DNA from: Myrica gale
Taxonomy: Eukaryota; Streptophyta; Magnoliopsida; Fagales; Myricaceae
Direction: 5' to 3'
Assembly (NCBI GenBank): GCA_963930655.1
Contig: OZ005604.1
Coordinates: forward strand, 754,001-818,000
Length of the DNA: 64,000 bases
Shown here: positions 1-13,800 of the stretch, in pieces
Layout of the letters: every line of letters begins with the position of its first letter
Numbering within the stretch: position 1 is the first letter of the stretch
The notes under the pieces: generated by a model
What the model was told of the DNA's origin: nothing
Seen by the model: the letters and a program-made list of their open reading frames with translations, nothing else
Database searches by the model: none
Position numbers and translations under genes: made by a program

Positions 1-960
1 ACCCACCGGGCCAACAGATTTCAGCCCACACGAGTCGAGACTGAGCTGCGATGAAACCACATCTTTTGCACGAACAGACTTCAGCAGGTGTGCTTTCCAC
101 CTGGAGCAAAGGCAAAACCACATCTTCTGTGCTAGAAAAGACTGGGCCCAACCCATCTCCCAGCCCCTTTCCCACTCCAAACTTCTTAACAGCATTTTGG
201 CCATGATCCATATGCAATAAGCCCGGTCTAGGCTCACTGCCCAACATAACAAGTAAATTGTCTACCTTTTTTCGAATCCCCAGTCATTTCATTCTCCAAA
301 AAGACACATTAACTATCACATCATTAGCGTCTCTGCATTAAATGCCCGACTCTTGGAAAATGTAACAACCTCCAAATTTAGGTGCAACAATATGCGACTC
401 TTTCTTCCCCACTCCACCCCCATTCACTCCAGCTCCCTCCACATCTAGCAAATGGCCCCCAGAAGTTTCCCCCGTCTAGCCTTCTTGACAACTTCAACGA
501 AGGACACCTCTTTTCAAACTCCAACCCCATACGGTCCACATTTTCCACATTTAAACTGACTTAGGTAAGAAACTGCCTCCTGAAACACATCAGCTAGCAC
601 CTTCCAACCTGCTCCCCCCTTTCCTTCAGGTATCATAACCACCCCTTTCCTACGCCCCCTCCAAACTTTGCTATAGCAACATATCTCCCAGCATTGCTGC
701 TGCACCTTCACGCCAAGAAGCCCCGGGACACTTCATTAAATTTGACAACAAACTCCTTATTATCAATCATTTGCAGCCTACTTGCTAAGTTTACCATCCA
801 AACAGCTCCGTATCTCCCAAGGGATATCGAGTTCATGGCTCTACGACTCCACTCCAACATCTTGACAACTCCATTAGCTAAAACTGAAACCTGGAACTCC
901 TTAGCTTCAACACTGAATCTATGGGAGAAAGACATTTCACTAATCTCATACACCAAACTA
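1..960 (-). mobile_element. Decayed retroelement ORF fragment
   Basis: On the minus strand, 708-956 encodes a block containing MSFSHRFSVEAKEFQVSV and a WSRRAMNSIS stretch. After a stop and frame changes it continues at about 514-711 with the phrase GVVMIPEGKGGAGWKVLADV. From family knowledge, this combination occurs in the N-terminal part of ORFs carried by plant LINE-like or other retroelements. The reading frame is broken several times, so the copy is dead. It continues weakly towards position 1 and probably off the window. It lies downstream of the fourth visible CLASP exon, so it is probably an insertion in a CLASP intron; that is inferred, because later CLASP exons are not in view. The exact element class is uncertain. 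Confidence 0.45.
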
Positions 961-1394
961 AACTAAAGCAGCAGCAATGACGGAAAAAACTAAACAAACA
1001 ATCAATCACCTAGCCCAGGCATCCCACAGGGGAGAGAGGGGAGAGGAGAGAGAACAGAGGAAGGTTTAATCAGAAAAGAAAAAAGGGGAAGGGGGGCACT
1101 ACAGAGATTGATTTTTCATTATTCAAGAGTTCCTGCCCTGACAATAAAATTACCGATCAGTGCAGACAAGCTGTACTTAAACCAACATCATCCTACTAAA
1201 ATCAGGTAACACCGGAAAAAGTATAGCTGAAGTCAGTGAAGACAGAAAATCCCATCCAGTATTTAATTGGAGAAATATGACGCCTTCACTTTTATATGAA
1301 ATTAGCTGGTGCACAGTAGCCTATATGTGCAGGACATAAAAGACGAAGGGGAAACAACAAAGTAAGTTGGAGATATCTTCAGTTAGACATTCAC

Positions 1395-4368
1395 CATGGA
1401 CGCAGGAAGATGGTGGCGCTGAAGTTCATCACGGAATTGAGGCCCAGCTTGTGTATACATCTCCTACAACCAAACAAACAGGAAAGATCACATTACTATG
1501 TCTACAGGTCCATCACATCCCTCCATTGAAAAAGTAAGACGGGATTAAGCAGCAGACCTGTGAAAGCAATTACAAGAAAATGGAGAACAAATTAATTGGA
1601 CCTTCCAGTTACATAACAATAATGCCTTCATTTACCGTAGCATTAAACACACTTCTAAAACATTTATTTTCATCATCATTCAACACAACAGATCAAGTCA
1701 AATATATACGCCATAAAACTTGCATCCTACCTCCAAAACACCAACTCAAATCATTTAATATGACTAGCGCCAAAGATCAGAAACCACATCACAAAGCCCA
1801 GAAAAGGGATCACTCAGAGCTAATCAATACAGCAGATTGCAATTCTTCAAACAGACTGAAACCTCACACAAATTTTCGTTTTAGAATAGCACAATCCAGC
1901 CAAACCATCAAAGGAAAATTCCAAAACATCAAGTAATTTAGATGTTACTTTAAACTCTTTTAAAGAGTGGTAATCACCATATTGAAGGGAAGACACCCTC
2001 AAACCTGAAAAGCATATAGATCATAAAAGGCTGGAGATGGAACAAGACAACCTAGTTACTATGCATGCAACAAAAACAACTACATATACTATATCAGAAT
2101 AACCTGAGAAACAAAAATAAAAATGGGCTTTAAGAAATGTCCAGGAGGCGAAGATTCATAGACTTAAGTGACGAAAGTTACTTGACACATCTCTAACGCC
2201 CAATTCACCAAATCCTTGCTAGTATTTGCACACTGTCACACCTTAAATCCCTCCTAGCCCACACTGAATAGGGGTGCCGATCATGAGATCTGAGACGTTG
2301 ATTGTTTAAGCCATGCATCTAGTAAATGACATAGGTCTAAATGAATTGAAATGCTGCAAGTCTAGAATGCCCATGCAGCAACATCTTCTCGCAGTTACTA
2401 CGCTAAAGGTAGACAGCAACCAAAGATCGATACAGTAGTTCTATAGCTGCTCCAATTAGGGACTGATCAACTAAGAGTAAACAAATATTTTTCCTAAGTC
2501 AAATACTAATGACTCAACAAGCTAAATACAATAAGTTCTATTGTCGTTACATATGAGCACCATCTAACAAAATCTAACTTTTAACATTTTTTACTCCTTT
2601 CCTGTCTTATTGTAGCCATTGTACATGTACCGATTATCACTGGACCAAAGTTAACTCCCTGCGTCCATGAACCTGAGAACTAAAAAGGTTAAAGATTTAG
2701 AAACATAGAAAATCTGTCATCAGCAGAACATCCAAGACTAGAACTGCAAGTTTCAGCTTATTCAGGTCAACGAGAAACCAACTTCACAAGCTTAAGAATC
2801 CAACACCCTCTACGTGTGATCTACAATATAAGATTAAATCCAAAAACTACATTAGTGCATCCACAATTGAATGGTTGAGAAAGAAGAGTCCAAATATACT
2901 AAGAGCAAGCTTCTACAACTGAAAGCTGGGTCAACCCTGTACCATTCACTCATTTTCAGCTCTTTATGTACTTCTTTTGTGAAATCTTCCGGCTGGATCT
3001 AGAAACAAAGAGGTTTGAGCAAAGCCACTGGAAACCAGATTCTCCTTCTAAAAGTGTGAAGCTCAACCTCACTAAAATTTACCCTAGTAGTCACTCCACC
3101 TATTATATCAATCTGAAGCCGCAAACTAAAATTCAAGTTCATACGTTTACAGGTAGAAAATTTCAATGTCAACCAGATAGGAACAAAGTTGTAGCTATTC
3201 TAATGACTTAAAAAAGGCAACAAGCTCAGTAATAATTAAATTCAGCAGTGTAGCAGATAACAACTGCACAAAAGAACAAGACCAACCTCAATACACAATA
3301 TAGCGGCTTCCCTAACACCCGGATTTGAATCACTCAACATCTGCAAAATCTGATAATTGAAGAATTTATAAAATCAGTTCACTTCCCCTGAAAGATCACT
3401 TCTACACATAAAATATATATGTTCTTAATCAAGCTTATACAGGAGGAAGAATAGCCCGCTGAAGAGGAAGCTCAGTGGCTGCAAAAAGACCAATTGCTGA
3501 TGTGACGGTACGTGCAAATTCTTCTCGAACCCTCCAGCTTTTGTGCGTCCAGGCATAAGACCCTGATCTTTCAACAATGATCGTTGGCGAAGAAACCTAC
3601 AGCACAATAATAAGACCCCTCGTTTTAGCTATATGCACCTGCGTAGCTACATTAGCACAAACTCTCCCTCTCTCTCTAGCTTCTTCATAAGCCTTACAAA
3701 AAACCCCGAGAACAAACACAATTTACTGAAATTAACCACATACATTAAGGATATATACAAAAATGTGCCTCAGCACCACTTGAAAAATATATTGCAAATC
3801 GTAGAGAATGAATCTGTTAGGATCCTGCATCAAACCTTGCCTACGCCATTCTGCTAACAAAAAGGCTTAACATGGTTTACTTTATTTTGATCAAACAAAC
3901 AAATTTATCACTGTATCCAACACCTTTAGAGCCCACATCACCTCAAAAACTCCACTCAAACGACAATTAAAGTTCTCTCAAATTTAATCTCTATCACACA
4001 CGCACATGTACATTTCACGTCGCTAGGTTTAGTACCTGCATGAGAGTGAGCAAGAGGCGTCGGGCGGCGTCTCGGACGGGCTGTTTGGCGTCTCCGAGGC
4101 GGTCGACGGCTGCAGGGACGAGAGCATTGAAGTGGAGCTTGAGGTGCTCGCCGGAGAGGACGGCGGCGGAGTCCAAGGACTGGAGGGCGCCCTGAGAGAC
4201 CTTGAAGTTGCTGTCCTTGAGGAGATCCAGGCAGCAGTCGACCAGTGCCGTGACTTCCGAAGAACTCAGGCTCTTCCTCGAAGCTTCCATGACCTCATGG
4301 AGCCGCTCGACCCCGGCCATTCGCTCCTTCGTGTCTTTGGAACGCGCCAGCTCCAACGCTTCCTCCAT
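1395..4368 (-). CDS. CLASP: CLIP-associated protein (CLASP), 5' part of gene
   Basis: CLASP binds microtubules at plus ends and along the lattice. In plants it organises cortical arrays and affects division, expansion and auxin-carrier trafficking. Four exons join in frame with GT..AG introns: 4036-4368, 3441-3596, 3287-3349 and 1395-1463 (207 codons). The product starts MEEALELARSKDTKERMAG and reads as an N-terminal TOG/HEAT-type array, with VSQGALQSLDSAAVL, HKSWRVREEFARTVTSAIG and SNPGVREAAILCIEEMY as recognisable helices. The start is the first ATG after the presumed 5' leader. Plant CLASP proteins are about 1,400 residues, so most of the gene lies beyond position 1. The intron from 1464 to 3286 is long, and a retroelement fragment lies beyond the last exon. 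No frame break is seen. Identification rests on remembered family sequence and is strong. Confidence 0.9.
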
Positions 4369-4599
4369 TGTGGCTCGGATCTAGTGCGGTCCGCTTCAGA
4401 TCTGAACGCGATTCGCCAAAATTTGGGGCATATAGAAAGAGAAAGAAAGTGAAAGACTAGTGGAAGTGCTGGTGGAGCAGTGAGAGAGTGAAGAAGTGAG
4501 TGAAAAGAGAAATGTACAGACAGAGAGAGCGAGAAAGCGAGGAGGTTTTTTTTTTTTTTCTAAGTAGAAAGCGAGGAGGTTGCTTTTCTAAAAATTGAC

Positions 4600-7500
4600 G
4601 GATGGGGATAGGTGAATTCACCCCCACTCATTTCGTACAATTTACGGGGCTGTACCACTGTACCGCTGTCGGGTGGGTTGGCCCGTGTTCCTCGGGCCTT
4701 TCTTGTTGGGTGGTTTTGTGCTGGCCCATATGCTGGTTAGGCACGGGTCTGTGTCTCCGTATGGCGAATCTGAATCAATTCAGTCGGGTGGGTTCAAGGA
4801 TAAATAATATTTTTTAACCCCTTAACTATTATTTATTTTATAATTTACACCTCTATTGTCAAACTTTACACATTATACATTAAACTATCTATAAGTTTAC
4901 ATTTTACACCATATGTTATAATTTGATCCATTGAATTGTGTCACGTATTTTGGAATGTAAATGGTAACTCTATCAATAGTTTCAAGTGTCTTAATTTTGA
5001 TAATTTAGAATGTAAATTACAAAAATGAGTAATAACTGAAGGTTACAAACCTTTTTTTTTCCTGTTTTGTATTACAAATTGTGATCTAGAATTAGTCAAT
5101 ACATTAATAGTATAGTTGATAAAAAAATCAAGTAGTTTATATTTTGTTTAATGCAATTAGGTTACCAGTGGAATTAGTTAGTGTGTCTGCAGCATCAAAA
5201 TCTTTGTTAGAATTTGCTATGAAAGTTTTAGGATCCAAACATTTTCCTCAACAAGTAGGACAATGTTTTGTTAGGGGTGATCAAAATTGGACAGGTTTGT
5301 GGTCTTCAAAAATTAAATCTGGTCTGGTCTAAACCGAATTTTATAAATCGGATAATACGGTTCGGTTCGATTCATAATTTTTAAGAATACGGTCCGGACC
5401 AGACCGCATTTCAATTTTTTTTAAAAAAAATATATTATTGTGCAGTAAGTCTTTGCACAGTGCAGAGAGGCTACTGCAGCACTGCGCATTAAATTTAAAA
5501 AATAAATCCGGTCTGGACCACGTAAGTGGTTTAGACCGGACGTGGTCCAGACCGGACCACTGCGGTCTTTTAATATAAAAGAACCGGAAATGCAGTCCTA
5601 AAAGTTTTCAGCCCTTTTTTTTGCTAGTGACAAACTTCTTCCTCCTTCCATTGTCTCGATGCCCAAATTTTCCTCCCTTAAAAGATTCATATTGATTAAT
5701 GTTGCAGAAATCTTGCAGGTACTCGAAGCAACTCTTTGTTGCCAAATAAGGTAAGATCTGTTTTGGAAGCAAATACCCTGTTAAACGTATTAGCTTGAAA
5801 TAATTATGATAACACCAGAACAGCAGAGCATTGTGTTGTGTTTTACCTTTTTGTACGGGTCTCTGTATCAATTCTTCTGCATCTTTTTCTTTTCCCTTCT
5901 CAACAGTCCAAACTTTTTTCTACTGTCTGGCACAACACTGCTTTTTCTCTGCGTTTTCCTTCTTATTTTTCTCAATACCCTTTGAGCAACTCTTTGGACC
6001 TTACAGAGCTTTGAAAATTATGGTCCATAAAATGATGGCAAAGCCTCCAAAATCAACCTCGATACACAAGTTCTACCAAAATTTACACACAAAACAACTT
6101 GTTTGTTCACGGGTCTTTCAATGTCATCATAGGAGAGTGTTCGTTAAATGGGGTTTAGGAAGGGATAGGTTCCAAAATGAGATGATTGGGGAGAGCACAA
6201 ACAAGAAAAAAAAAGGGGGCTTACTTCATGACAAAGCCAAACCCAACAACTCAGTTTGGAAACAACTCAAGAAAAAGAAAGAGACAACGTTGACCGCTTT
6301 AGTTTTTTTTTTTAGCAAACAAAACGAATTACAACCTGACACACTAAGGTGGTTAAAAATAAGAGTCTGAAAATGAATTAATAAAGGGGAAACTATCAAA
6401 AGTAAAGTACTACTCCTACACTCCACAGCAGCCCATTGAGCCAATAAAATATAATCATGTTAGGTGTATGCTGATACAATAAAATATAATTAAGTAGATC
6501 ATATTCTTTCTCATGAATAGTTTGGCCTTTACAGGTTGGCTAATTAGGTTTGTCGAGAACATGTGGGCATCTAAGCGCAGAGGGGAATGCTTAGAACTCT
6601 GTTTCAGAAGGTGACTTGTACTTCTCTTGACATTGATTAAGGTACCCAATAGAAGAATTTTGTCTATTTACATAAAGTTTTATAGATTTAATGCAAAACA
6701 CGAGAGTAATTTGGCTTCATCCATCCGGATCAGTTCTAATTTGCTGTCCAAATTGGACTATCCAATTTGGAGAGAAATAAACATAACATATGAGTCATAT
6801 AACATTCAATAATGTCATTATTAATTATCAAGCAATATGAACTCCCTTGTAAGACCCATGTATTGTGTTTATGTGTCTCAAAATTAGATGATGATAACAA
6901 ATGAGAGAACATGACTATCTCATCCATGTGCCATTCTTCATGGACAAGCCAGCTTTTGCATTCCATCAGAAACCTATACTGTCCAACTCCTCAAAGATGA
7001 GATGTCTTTGTCACCTTTATCATTATCCACATAAAAATCATGGGGAAGACTTCCATCACATAATGCAGAGGTCAAATGGTCAAAGACAACCGGGTCCTTC
7101 ATTAACCCAATACTTTTAAGATGCAGCAGCTCGTTTTGGTCTTTTCATTTGCATGTACAAGAGCCACGAGTAATTTGTTATGGTCAGAAATTTGAAGGCC
7201 TTAAAATATTGGGAAATCTTGGATTCGTGACAAAGAAATTATTAGCATTATCTATCCACATCTGGCCTACTGTGGTCGCTGAATCACTACAAATAATCTT
7301 CTCTGTTTTCTTCTATTGCTTTTTTGTTTTTTTACTTCGTACCTCTTCGTGTGAAGCTTGAGTTGGTATCTAAGCAAAGCTGGACAGCAGCTTAAAAGCA
7401 ACCCTTTTCTATAACTTGGAATAAGATAAAGGCAGATGAAATAAACAAATAGCCATTGAAACAAAAGTAAAGATATTATAAGCAGGTCAGGATCTTGAGG

Positions 7501-7896
7501 CATTGATGTCGGTTCCAGCAGGTATGATCTTCCAAGAGGAAGGGGCAGTAAAAGAAGTATAAAATAAATAAACCCTCCAAAAATCTTACAAGTTTTGACC
7601 ATCCCTGTACTTGTGAAAGGTATATCCCAATCAGAAAGAAATTCTTACAAAATTGTAATCGGAATACAACGAAGGAATGCAAGAAAAGAAAATTCTTAGA
7701 GATACAACAGGCTGAAAAGGTTAACACAACTCAAATTAAATCAACCAGAATCATTGGGCAACAACAGTGACCCTGCTGCAGTGTGCAGGTTGAATATGTT
7801 AGATGCTGGCATAACTTCAATGGATTGATCAGCAACTATGGTGACTGCAATGTGTAATGCCACATGGGTTGAGTAAACATGAGAAACCCTTAACTT
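4600..7896. other. Intergenic region between CLASP and the LRR gene
   Basis: AT-rich DNA without a convincing gene. It holds the upstream region of the minus-strand CLASP gene, a hAT-like repeat at 5272-5600 (listed separately), and the 3' flank of the LRR gene from about 7700. The open frames at 5831-6370 (179 codons) and 7267-7602 have low-complexity composition (runs of F, S and K) and no recognisable domain, so I do not call them genes. Confidence 0.5.
5272..5600. mobile_element. hAT-like non-autonomous element, diverged copy
   Basis: The segment starts TAGGGGTGATC and ends GCAGTCCTA, so its ends form a short imperfect inverted repeat (TAGGRSTG). The interior is dominated by GGTCYGGTC/GACCAGACC motifs and ends with ACCGGAAATGCAGTCC. 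The same layout and the same ends occur in the better preserved copy at 34590-34937. No clean target duplication is visible here, so this copy is older or its borders are eroded. There is no coding capacity. The hAT assignment is made through the second copy. Confidence 0.5.
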
Positions 7897-10800
7897 CTAG
7901 GGATCATCATCATACGGAGCATCAGCGGCTGATGATAACGGCAGAATTAAAATTGGCCTTCCTTTACGTTTGATCTCACTAAGCATGGGCATGTATGCCG
8001 CCTGATCTGCCCAAGGGTTTCCTGTGAAGTCCAAACGCTGAAGTTTACCTAAGTAACAAGTACAAGATAGTCAAGTCTCCAAATTTTACTGGACGAGAGG
8101 GATTCAAATAGGGGATGTCAACCTCCCTAACCCCCAACCCGAAAGAAGAGAAAACCTTTTTTGTACCCTATATGTAGCCTATTTGTTTGATTAATATAAA
8201 ACGCTGCTGGTGAATAGGCAGCATATGGAGGAGCATTTACAACATCAGAGAAACACTGAGTAAACTGATTCTTTTTGGATTTTTGTAACTCCAAGTGCAA
8301 ATTTAACTTATGCTGGATGATTTAGATCCAATAACATATGTATTCTGCTATTATCTAGTAATGCTGATACTAAAAGAATGAAACCACTTGCACCTCGAAG
8401 AGTATGGGGATATTGATATCCATTACAGAATGACTAGATGTCAAAAAAAATTACCTTTTGCAACTTTCAGTGCAGGACAGATAATGGTTAAGGCTTCTAC
8501 AGGCATAAAATTAGATGCTGCATTAACTTCAAGTTCTGGAGCCAATGATATGAGTTTTGACAAAAACTTGGCAGTTTCAATCCCCCGCGGTTTTTGCTGT
8601 ACAGAACTCATTAATGTATTAACTTCCATGAGCAATGACCAAACTTACAGGACAGCTATATATATATGTATCAGATTGAACCTTAAGTTGATTTTGACTA
8701 GCTTCAATTCTGCCATCATGCCTCCTTGTAGTTCCTGAAAACCAGATTCAGTACTTCAATGGATGAGTTCAAAAATTTCCCCAAAGCTACTGCCACCTGG
8801 CTGGAAGACAGTAAAATAAACCAAAAACATTTGAAGAACGAAAGATAAGTCATTAACTGCAATTCCTATTCCAGTGTTAACCAGGCAAACCTACCATGGA
8901 AATTATCAGCAAGAGACCGACACTTCAGAGGTTTTCTGAAGTTTGAAAGTGTATCTAGAAGTTGGGTTACTCCATTGCCAGAAAACTCAGAATTCTCCAA
9001 ATTCAAATCAGCCAAGGACAAGCATCTTTCAGAAGCATCAGAAAAATAGGGAATCAAACTCCTGAGAGTTTAGAGATATGTGTGAGAATGCATGACGACT
9101 GTGTCCACAAATTTTTTTTTTTATGAGTAACTGTGACCACAACATTTTGCCCACCTGATTCCTTCATCCTCAATGGCATTGTCACTTATATCCAGAACCT
9201 CCAAGTTAGGAACATGAACCAGAGAATATCGTAGACTTTCCACATCATCTTTGCGCAGATTGTTACCCCTAAATAAGAGAAGAAACCTCAGCACATAAGA
9301 GACTATTTGGAACTCCATATAACCTTATTATCAGCATGGCCTTTTTTGGCATTACATAACCACCAATGCACTGGGCACAACCCCACACCTAGGGGTACAA
9401 CTTGAGGCATGGTGTCCAATTATTCAAGACAGTACAACAGGCTTTGATGATGAAGTGAAGGTATGAAGGGGATTTCTCATCGCTTTCCCAAGGAATCATT
9501 TTTATGCTATACGAGCATAGAGAGCAATCATTAATTGCAGGGGGAAAATAATTTTCCATAGAAGCTATTCTGGTACCTTAGGTTGAGCACGCACAAAGAT
9601 TGCAAGGACTTTCCCATTCCTAAGGATGAGAAAGTGCCACTTGAGGATCTCTTGTTAAAAATAGAAAGCCACCCAGATATCTGCAGTTTTTATGAAGCTT
9701 TCTGTTGGTTTATAGCAAAATAATATGAATGCAAAAATATCTCATAGAAATACACAACTCACATTGTTTCTGAAAGATCAAGGACAGATATGCCAGAGGA
9801 AGCATTAAGAAGGGTACTAAAGACCCTATTTGCGAATTTAGGGCCGAGTTGGTTGTCACATAATTTTAACGAACACAAGGACCTGGTAGCAAAATAGCAG
9901 AATTCACAGGTAAGAGAAGATTCTATTGAAGCAATTTGTCAACTTAAATGCAAGTGGATTCAAAGTATATAAGAAGTGTTGAAAACTTGGTGCTTATACA
10001 AATCTGGCTTCCTCTTGAGTGGTAGACATTGAAAATCTCAAGTGCTGTAACAAGGCTTATATTTTAAGTTCTTCTAAGATACAATATGACTTCTGCCATG
10101 ATGCTAACAATATTTTGTTCCTCTAAACAAAAATCAAAGCATTGAATATGCAGTCTCTAAAAAAGTCGAACCCAAGTTCTCTAAACCTAGAAGAAAAGCT
10201 AAGAAGATTGTTATATATTCCCAACTATTGAAAAATGGAATTGACTCACAAGGATTCTGGCAAACTGACAATATGCATTCTACTGGAGTCATGTTACAGC
10301 ATTGAGTTCGAGAATGGTAGCCCCCCGAGGAGCTTATAAAGTGTATCGGACTCCCTAGCCAGTAGCCACTGGAAGCAAACAACTAAATTCTCTCTCTCAC
10401 TCTCTCCCCCACCCCCACACCACCTCACCAACCAAAAAAAACCACAAAAAGAAAACAAAGGAAACGTATTTTGTAATCAGCAAGGATCATTTTTTGTGAT
10501 AACAATGCAAAGGTTTCTGCACAGAGAAGTATGTTGAGCACCTCAATCAATCAACAAAGCATTCCTGATGACAAAAATGATTCGAGTCCAATAGGTAATG
10601 AAAGTAGGTTGTTTTTGAGAAAACTTGATGCACTGATAGAGAAGTTCTGTATCCCATCCATTTGCACACTCTTTATGAGTAAAAAATCACACAGAGCATT
10701 GACAAAATCTGAAGAAAGCTTGCAGTGAATGAATTCTCATCAACCTGAAGAGTTATGCATGGAATTATCATATTAGCAGTTTGAAGGGAGCAGTTAGCAT

Positions 10801-13800
10801 TCATGTAAACCAAAATCTTCATTACTAATTAATTGAATCTGGCAGTTGGCAACAAAATAAGAAACACTACAAGAAGGTGCTTGAGCATTATATGCAAACC
10901 TTCTCAATTTTTTTAACACGGTCTGTACAGAATGTATGTCATTGGAGAGTATGGTAGCAACTATCCGATTTAAACCAGACTTTTCAAACAACCATGAGTT
11001 GCCTATAGCCAACATTTTATCTGCCCCCATAAACTCATGGCAAAGAGGCTGATAGCTTTCTTCAGATCCACCAAGAATCTCTAATTTAGATTACTAGGTT
11101 GCACAATAGCAACAATTAGATTTTTAAGAATGCTCCATCCCAAGAGAATAATTTTTGCCTGCCGGTTATGTATTACAAGCTGAGATGACTTTGCCGAAAA
11201 AGTGGTGTCCTATAGCACCATTAATAAGTCTTCTAGCTTACATGTTATCTGAAACTATAATTTCCTTTCTTTTATTTGTTCTTATGAACTCCATGTTATA
11301 GGATGATATGTGCCTTTCATACAATTAGATTGTCCACATGTTTATTAGAACACTATTCGTCAATTTTTCTGAAGGCGAAAGGATAGAACGATACATATTA
11401 GTCTCACACTCCAATTCCATAATTAGACGTACACAGATTCTTTCTATAAGCTTCAAAGTACATAGAAAAAGCACTGGTCTTACATGCTCTCTGGATCTGA
11501 TCCACATTAGCACCAGCCTCTTTAACTTTCCATTTCTCAATACGTGCTGCAAGAGAAAAAATTTAGAGGTATCTAAAGTGCAAACAATTATCCAGTCATT
11601 GTATTAGTAAGTCCAAAGTTGCAAAGTGCACATGCATGCACGCACACCCACACATAGACCCTATAACCTAGTCTGTTAGACAGTTAATAACCCTCCAAGT
11701 AGAAAAATGTGTAATTATGCATTTTAAACAAGAAATTGGGTTGGGGTGGGGGTAGGGGTAGGGCTGTAAATAAACTGAGTTGTTCATAAAACATGAACTC
11801 GACTCGTATAAGCTCAGCTCGAGCTCGGTTCGTTTATTAAACGAACAGAGTTCAAACACTACTTTTAGCTTGAATATTAAATGACTCAAATCATTGTATT
11901 AGTAAGTCCAAAGTTGCAAAGTGCACATGCATGCACGCACACCCACACATAGACCCTATAACCTAGTCCGTTAGACAGTTAATAATCCTCCAAGTAGAAA
12001 AATTTGTAATTCTGCATTTTAAAAAAGAAATTGGGTTGGGGTGGGGGAAGGGGTAGGGCTGAAAATGAACTGAGCTGTTCATGAAAAACATGAACTCGAC
12101 TCGTATAAGCTCAGCTCGAGCTTGGTTCGTTTATTAAACGAACAGAGTTCAAACACTACTTTTAGCTTGAATATTAAACGAGTCAAACTCGATTAAACTA
12201 GGCTCGACTCAGTTTAGGCTCGGACTCAAATCATTTGAGCTCGTTTAAAAGTTCGTATTAAAAAATACATGTAAATAAAAATATATATCCATAAATATAG
12301 TTGTACATACATGCAGTTGTATATATATATATATAAAGAAATTTAGTAGCAATATCTCCTTTTACTTATGGTCTGAATAACTCACACAAGTTTCAGCTGT
12401 GCAAAGTATATGAAGTCTCAGACATCTGCATGGTGAAAAAAAGTCATTGTAACAACCGAATCATTCTATAACTCAAAAACCAAGAAAAATACTTAGAGGT
12501 GAGCCTCTTTTTATGCATCCACCAGGCACAAGGTCTCTCCTGTTTCAAATAAAACCTCTTATTGAAAGGAAAACAACTATGCTCCTTATAATTGTATGCA
12601 GCCAAAAGTAAGATCAACTCACATACGGCTCTAAGGAACAAAGAATAAGCTCGAACAAACATAAAATGCCATCATCATGACTTCATTTGGCACATTTGCA
12701 GAAAATTGTTGATTATGCAATGTGCGGAGTAAAATCAGAAGTAAACATCTTAATATAGTCAGAACAAGTAGATGCAAAAGGAAAAATATGCTTAGGTGTA
12801 GAATGCAGCTCCTGCAACTATTTTCCAGGTAATGTATAGAACAGGGGCATAATATATCATAAGACAAAAAGTAACATAACATATTACCTAGGGTAGCACC
12901 CAAATTGTTGGCAATGATAAGACAACTTCGAACAGTTAGATGTTAAGGGATTATCTTGTCCATCAAAACCTATACATTTCAATACAGTGTCTGCACAGAA
13001 CAAATGAGGGAAAAAATTATTAGGAATTTAGCCAGGTAACAGTAAGAAAAGGAAACAAAGAAAGTTTCATGTTTGCATTCATTGAACATCAGTGCGCTTT
13101 TGAAACCTAGTAACAGGAATTCAAAAGCACAATTACGCATTCAGGAGGAGTTCTTATTGATTAAATCCCTGACCCTTGACATTTCAGCAAGAGGGCATCA
13201 AAGCAACACTAACGTAACATAATTTAGATCCGGAAGAAGACCTACATCACCTTGTTCATTTTATCTAAAAATTCATCTTCAACATGCTTCCACCATATAA
13301 AAGAATCTTGAATAACTTTATATAAGTGAGATAGAATATATCAAATGTGATAAAAGAGTTTTTTTAACCAGGATCAACAAAAACAAATGGCACTGATGCA
13401 TTCTTTCCATGTACATGAAAGGAATCAGGTGATGACACTATTAAAGCTCAGGTAGAAACCTAAATCTGATTTCACATTACAAGGCTCCACAGGCTTAGCA
13501 AGCTAAGGCAGAAGCCAGTTCAGTAAATTCCTGAAAAACAAAATGGAAAGTATTATACTTAGTACCCGGAAGCTGTATGTCACCAATACATCCATTAAAT
13601 GATGGTATCAATGCAATCTCTGCCGCCTCATCCAGGCAACTGACACCCACTTAACAAAAGGGATAAATCATGAGTAGGAGCTATGAAAATAAAAATGCTA
13701 ATTAAAATAAGTATGTTGCCAAATGGGAATACTTCTGCAAATGAGCTTCCCAATACATTTGCTGCCAGTCCACCGGTTCAATCCAGACAACAAGGTCAGG

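Noticed and set aside
4132..4452. Plus-strand frames opposite CLASP exon 1
   Set aside because: Antisense shadows of a GC-rich conserved coding exon.
5831..6370. 179-codon open frame on the plus strand
   Set aside because: Low-complexity F/S/K composition, no domain, no splice partners, and flanking AT-rich DNA.
8735..8745. A tiny intron GTTTTCAG between two LRR exon parts near 8740
   Set aside because: Eight bases is far too short for a plant intron. A single-base frame break in one continuous exon explains the sequence better.
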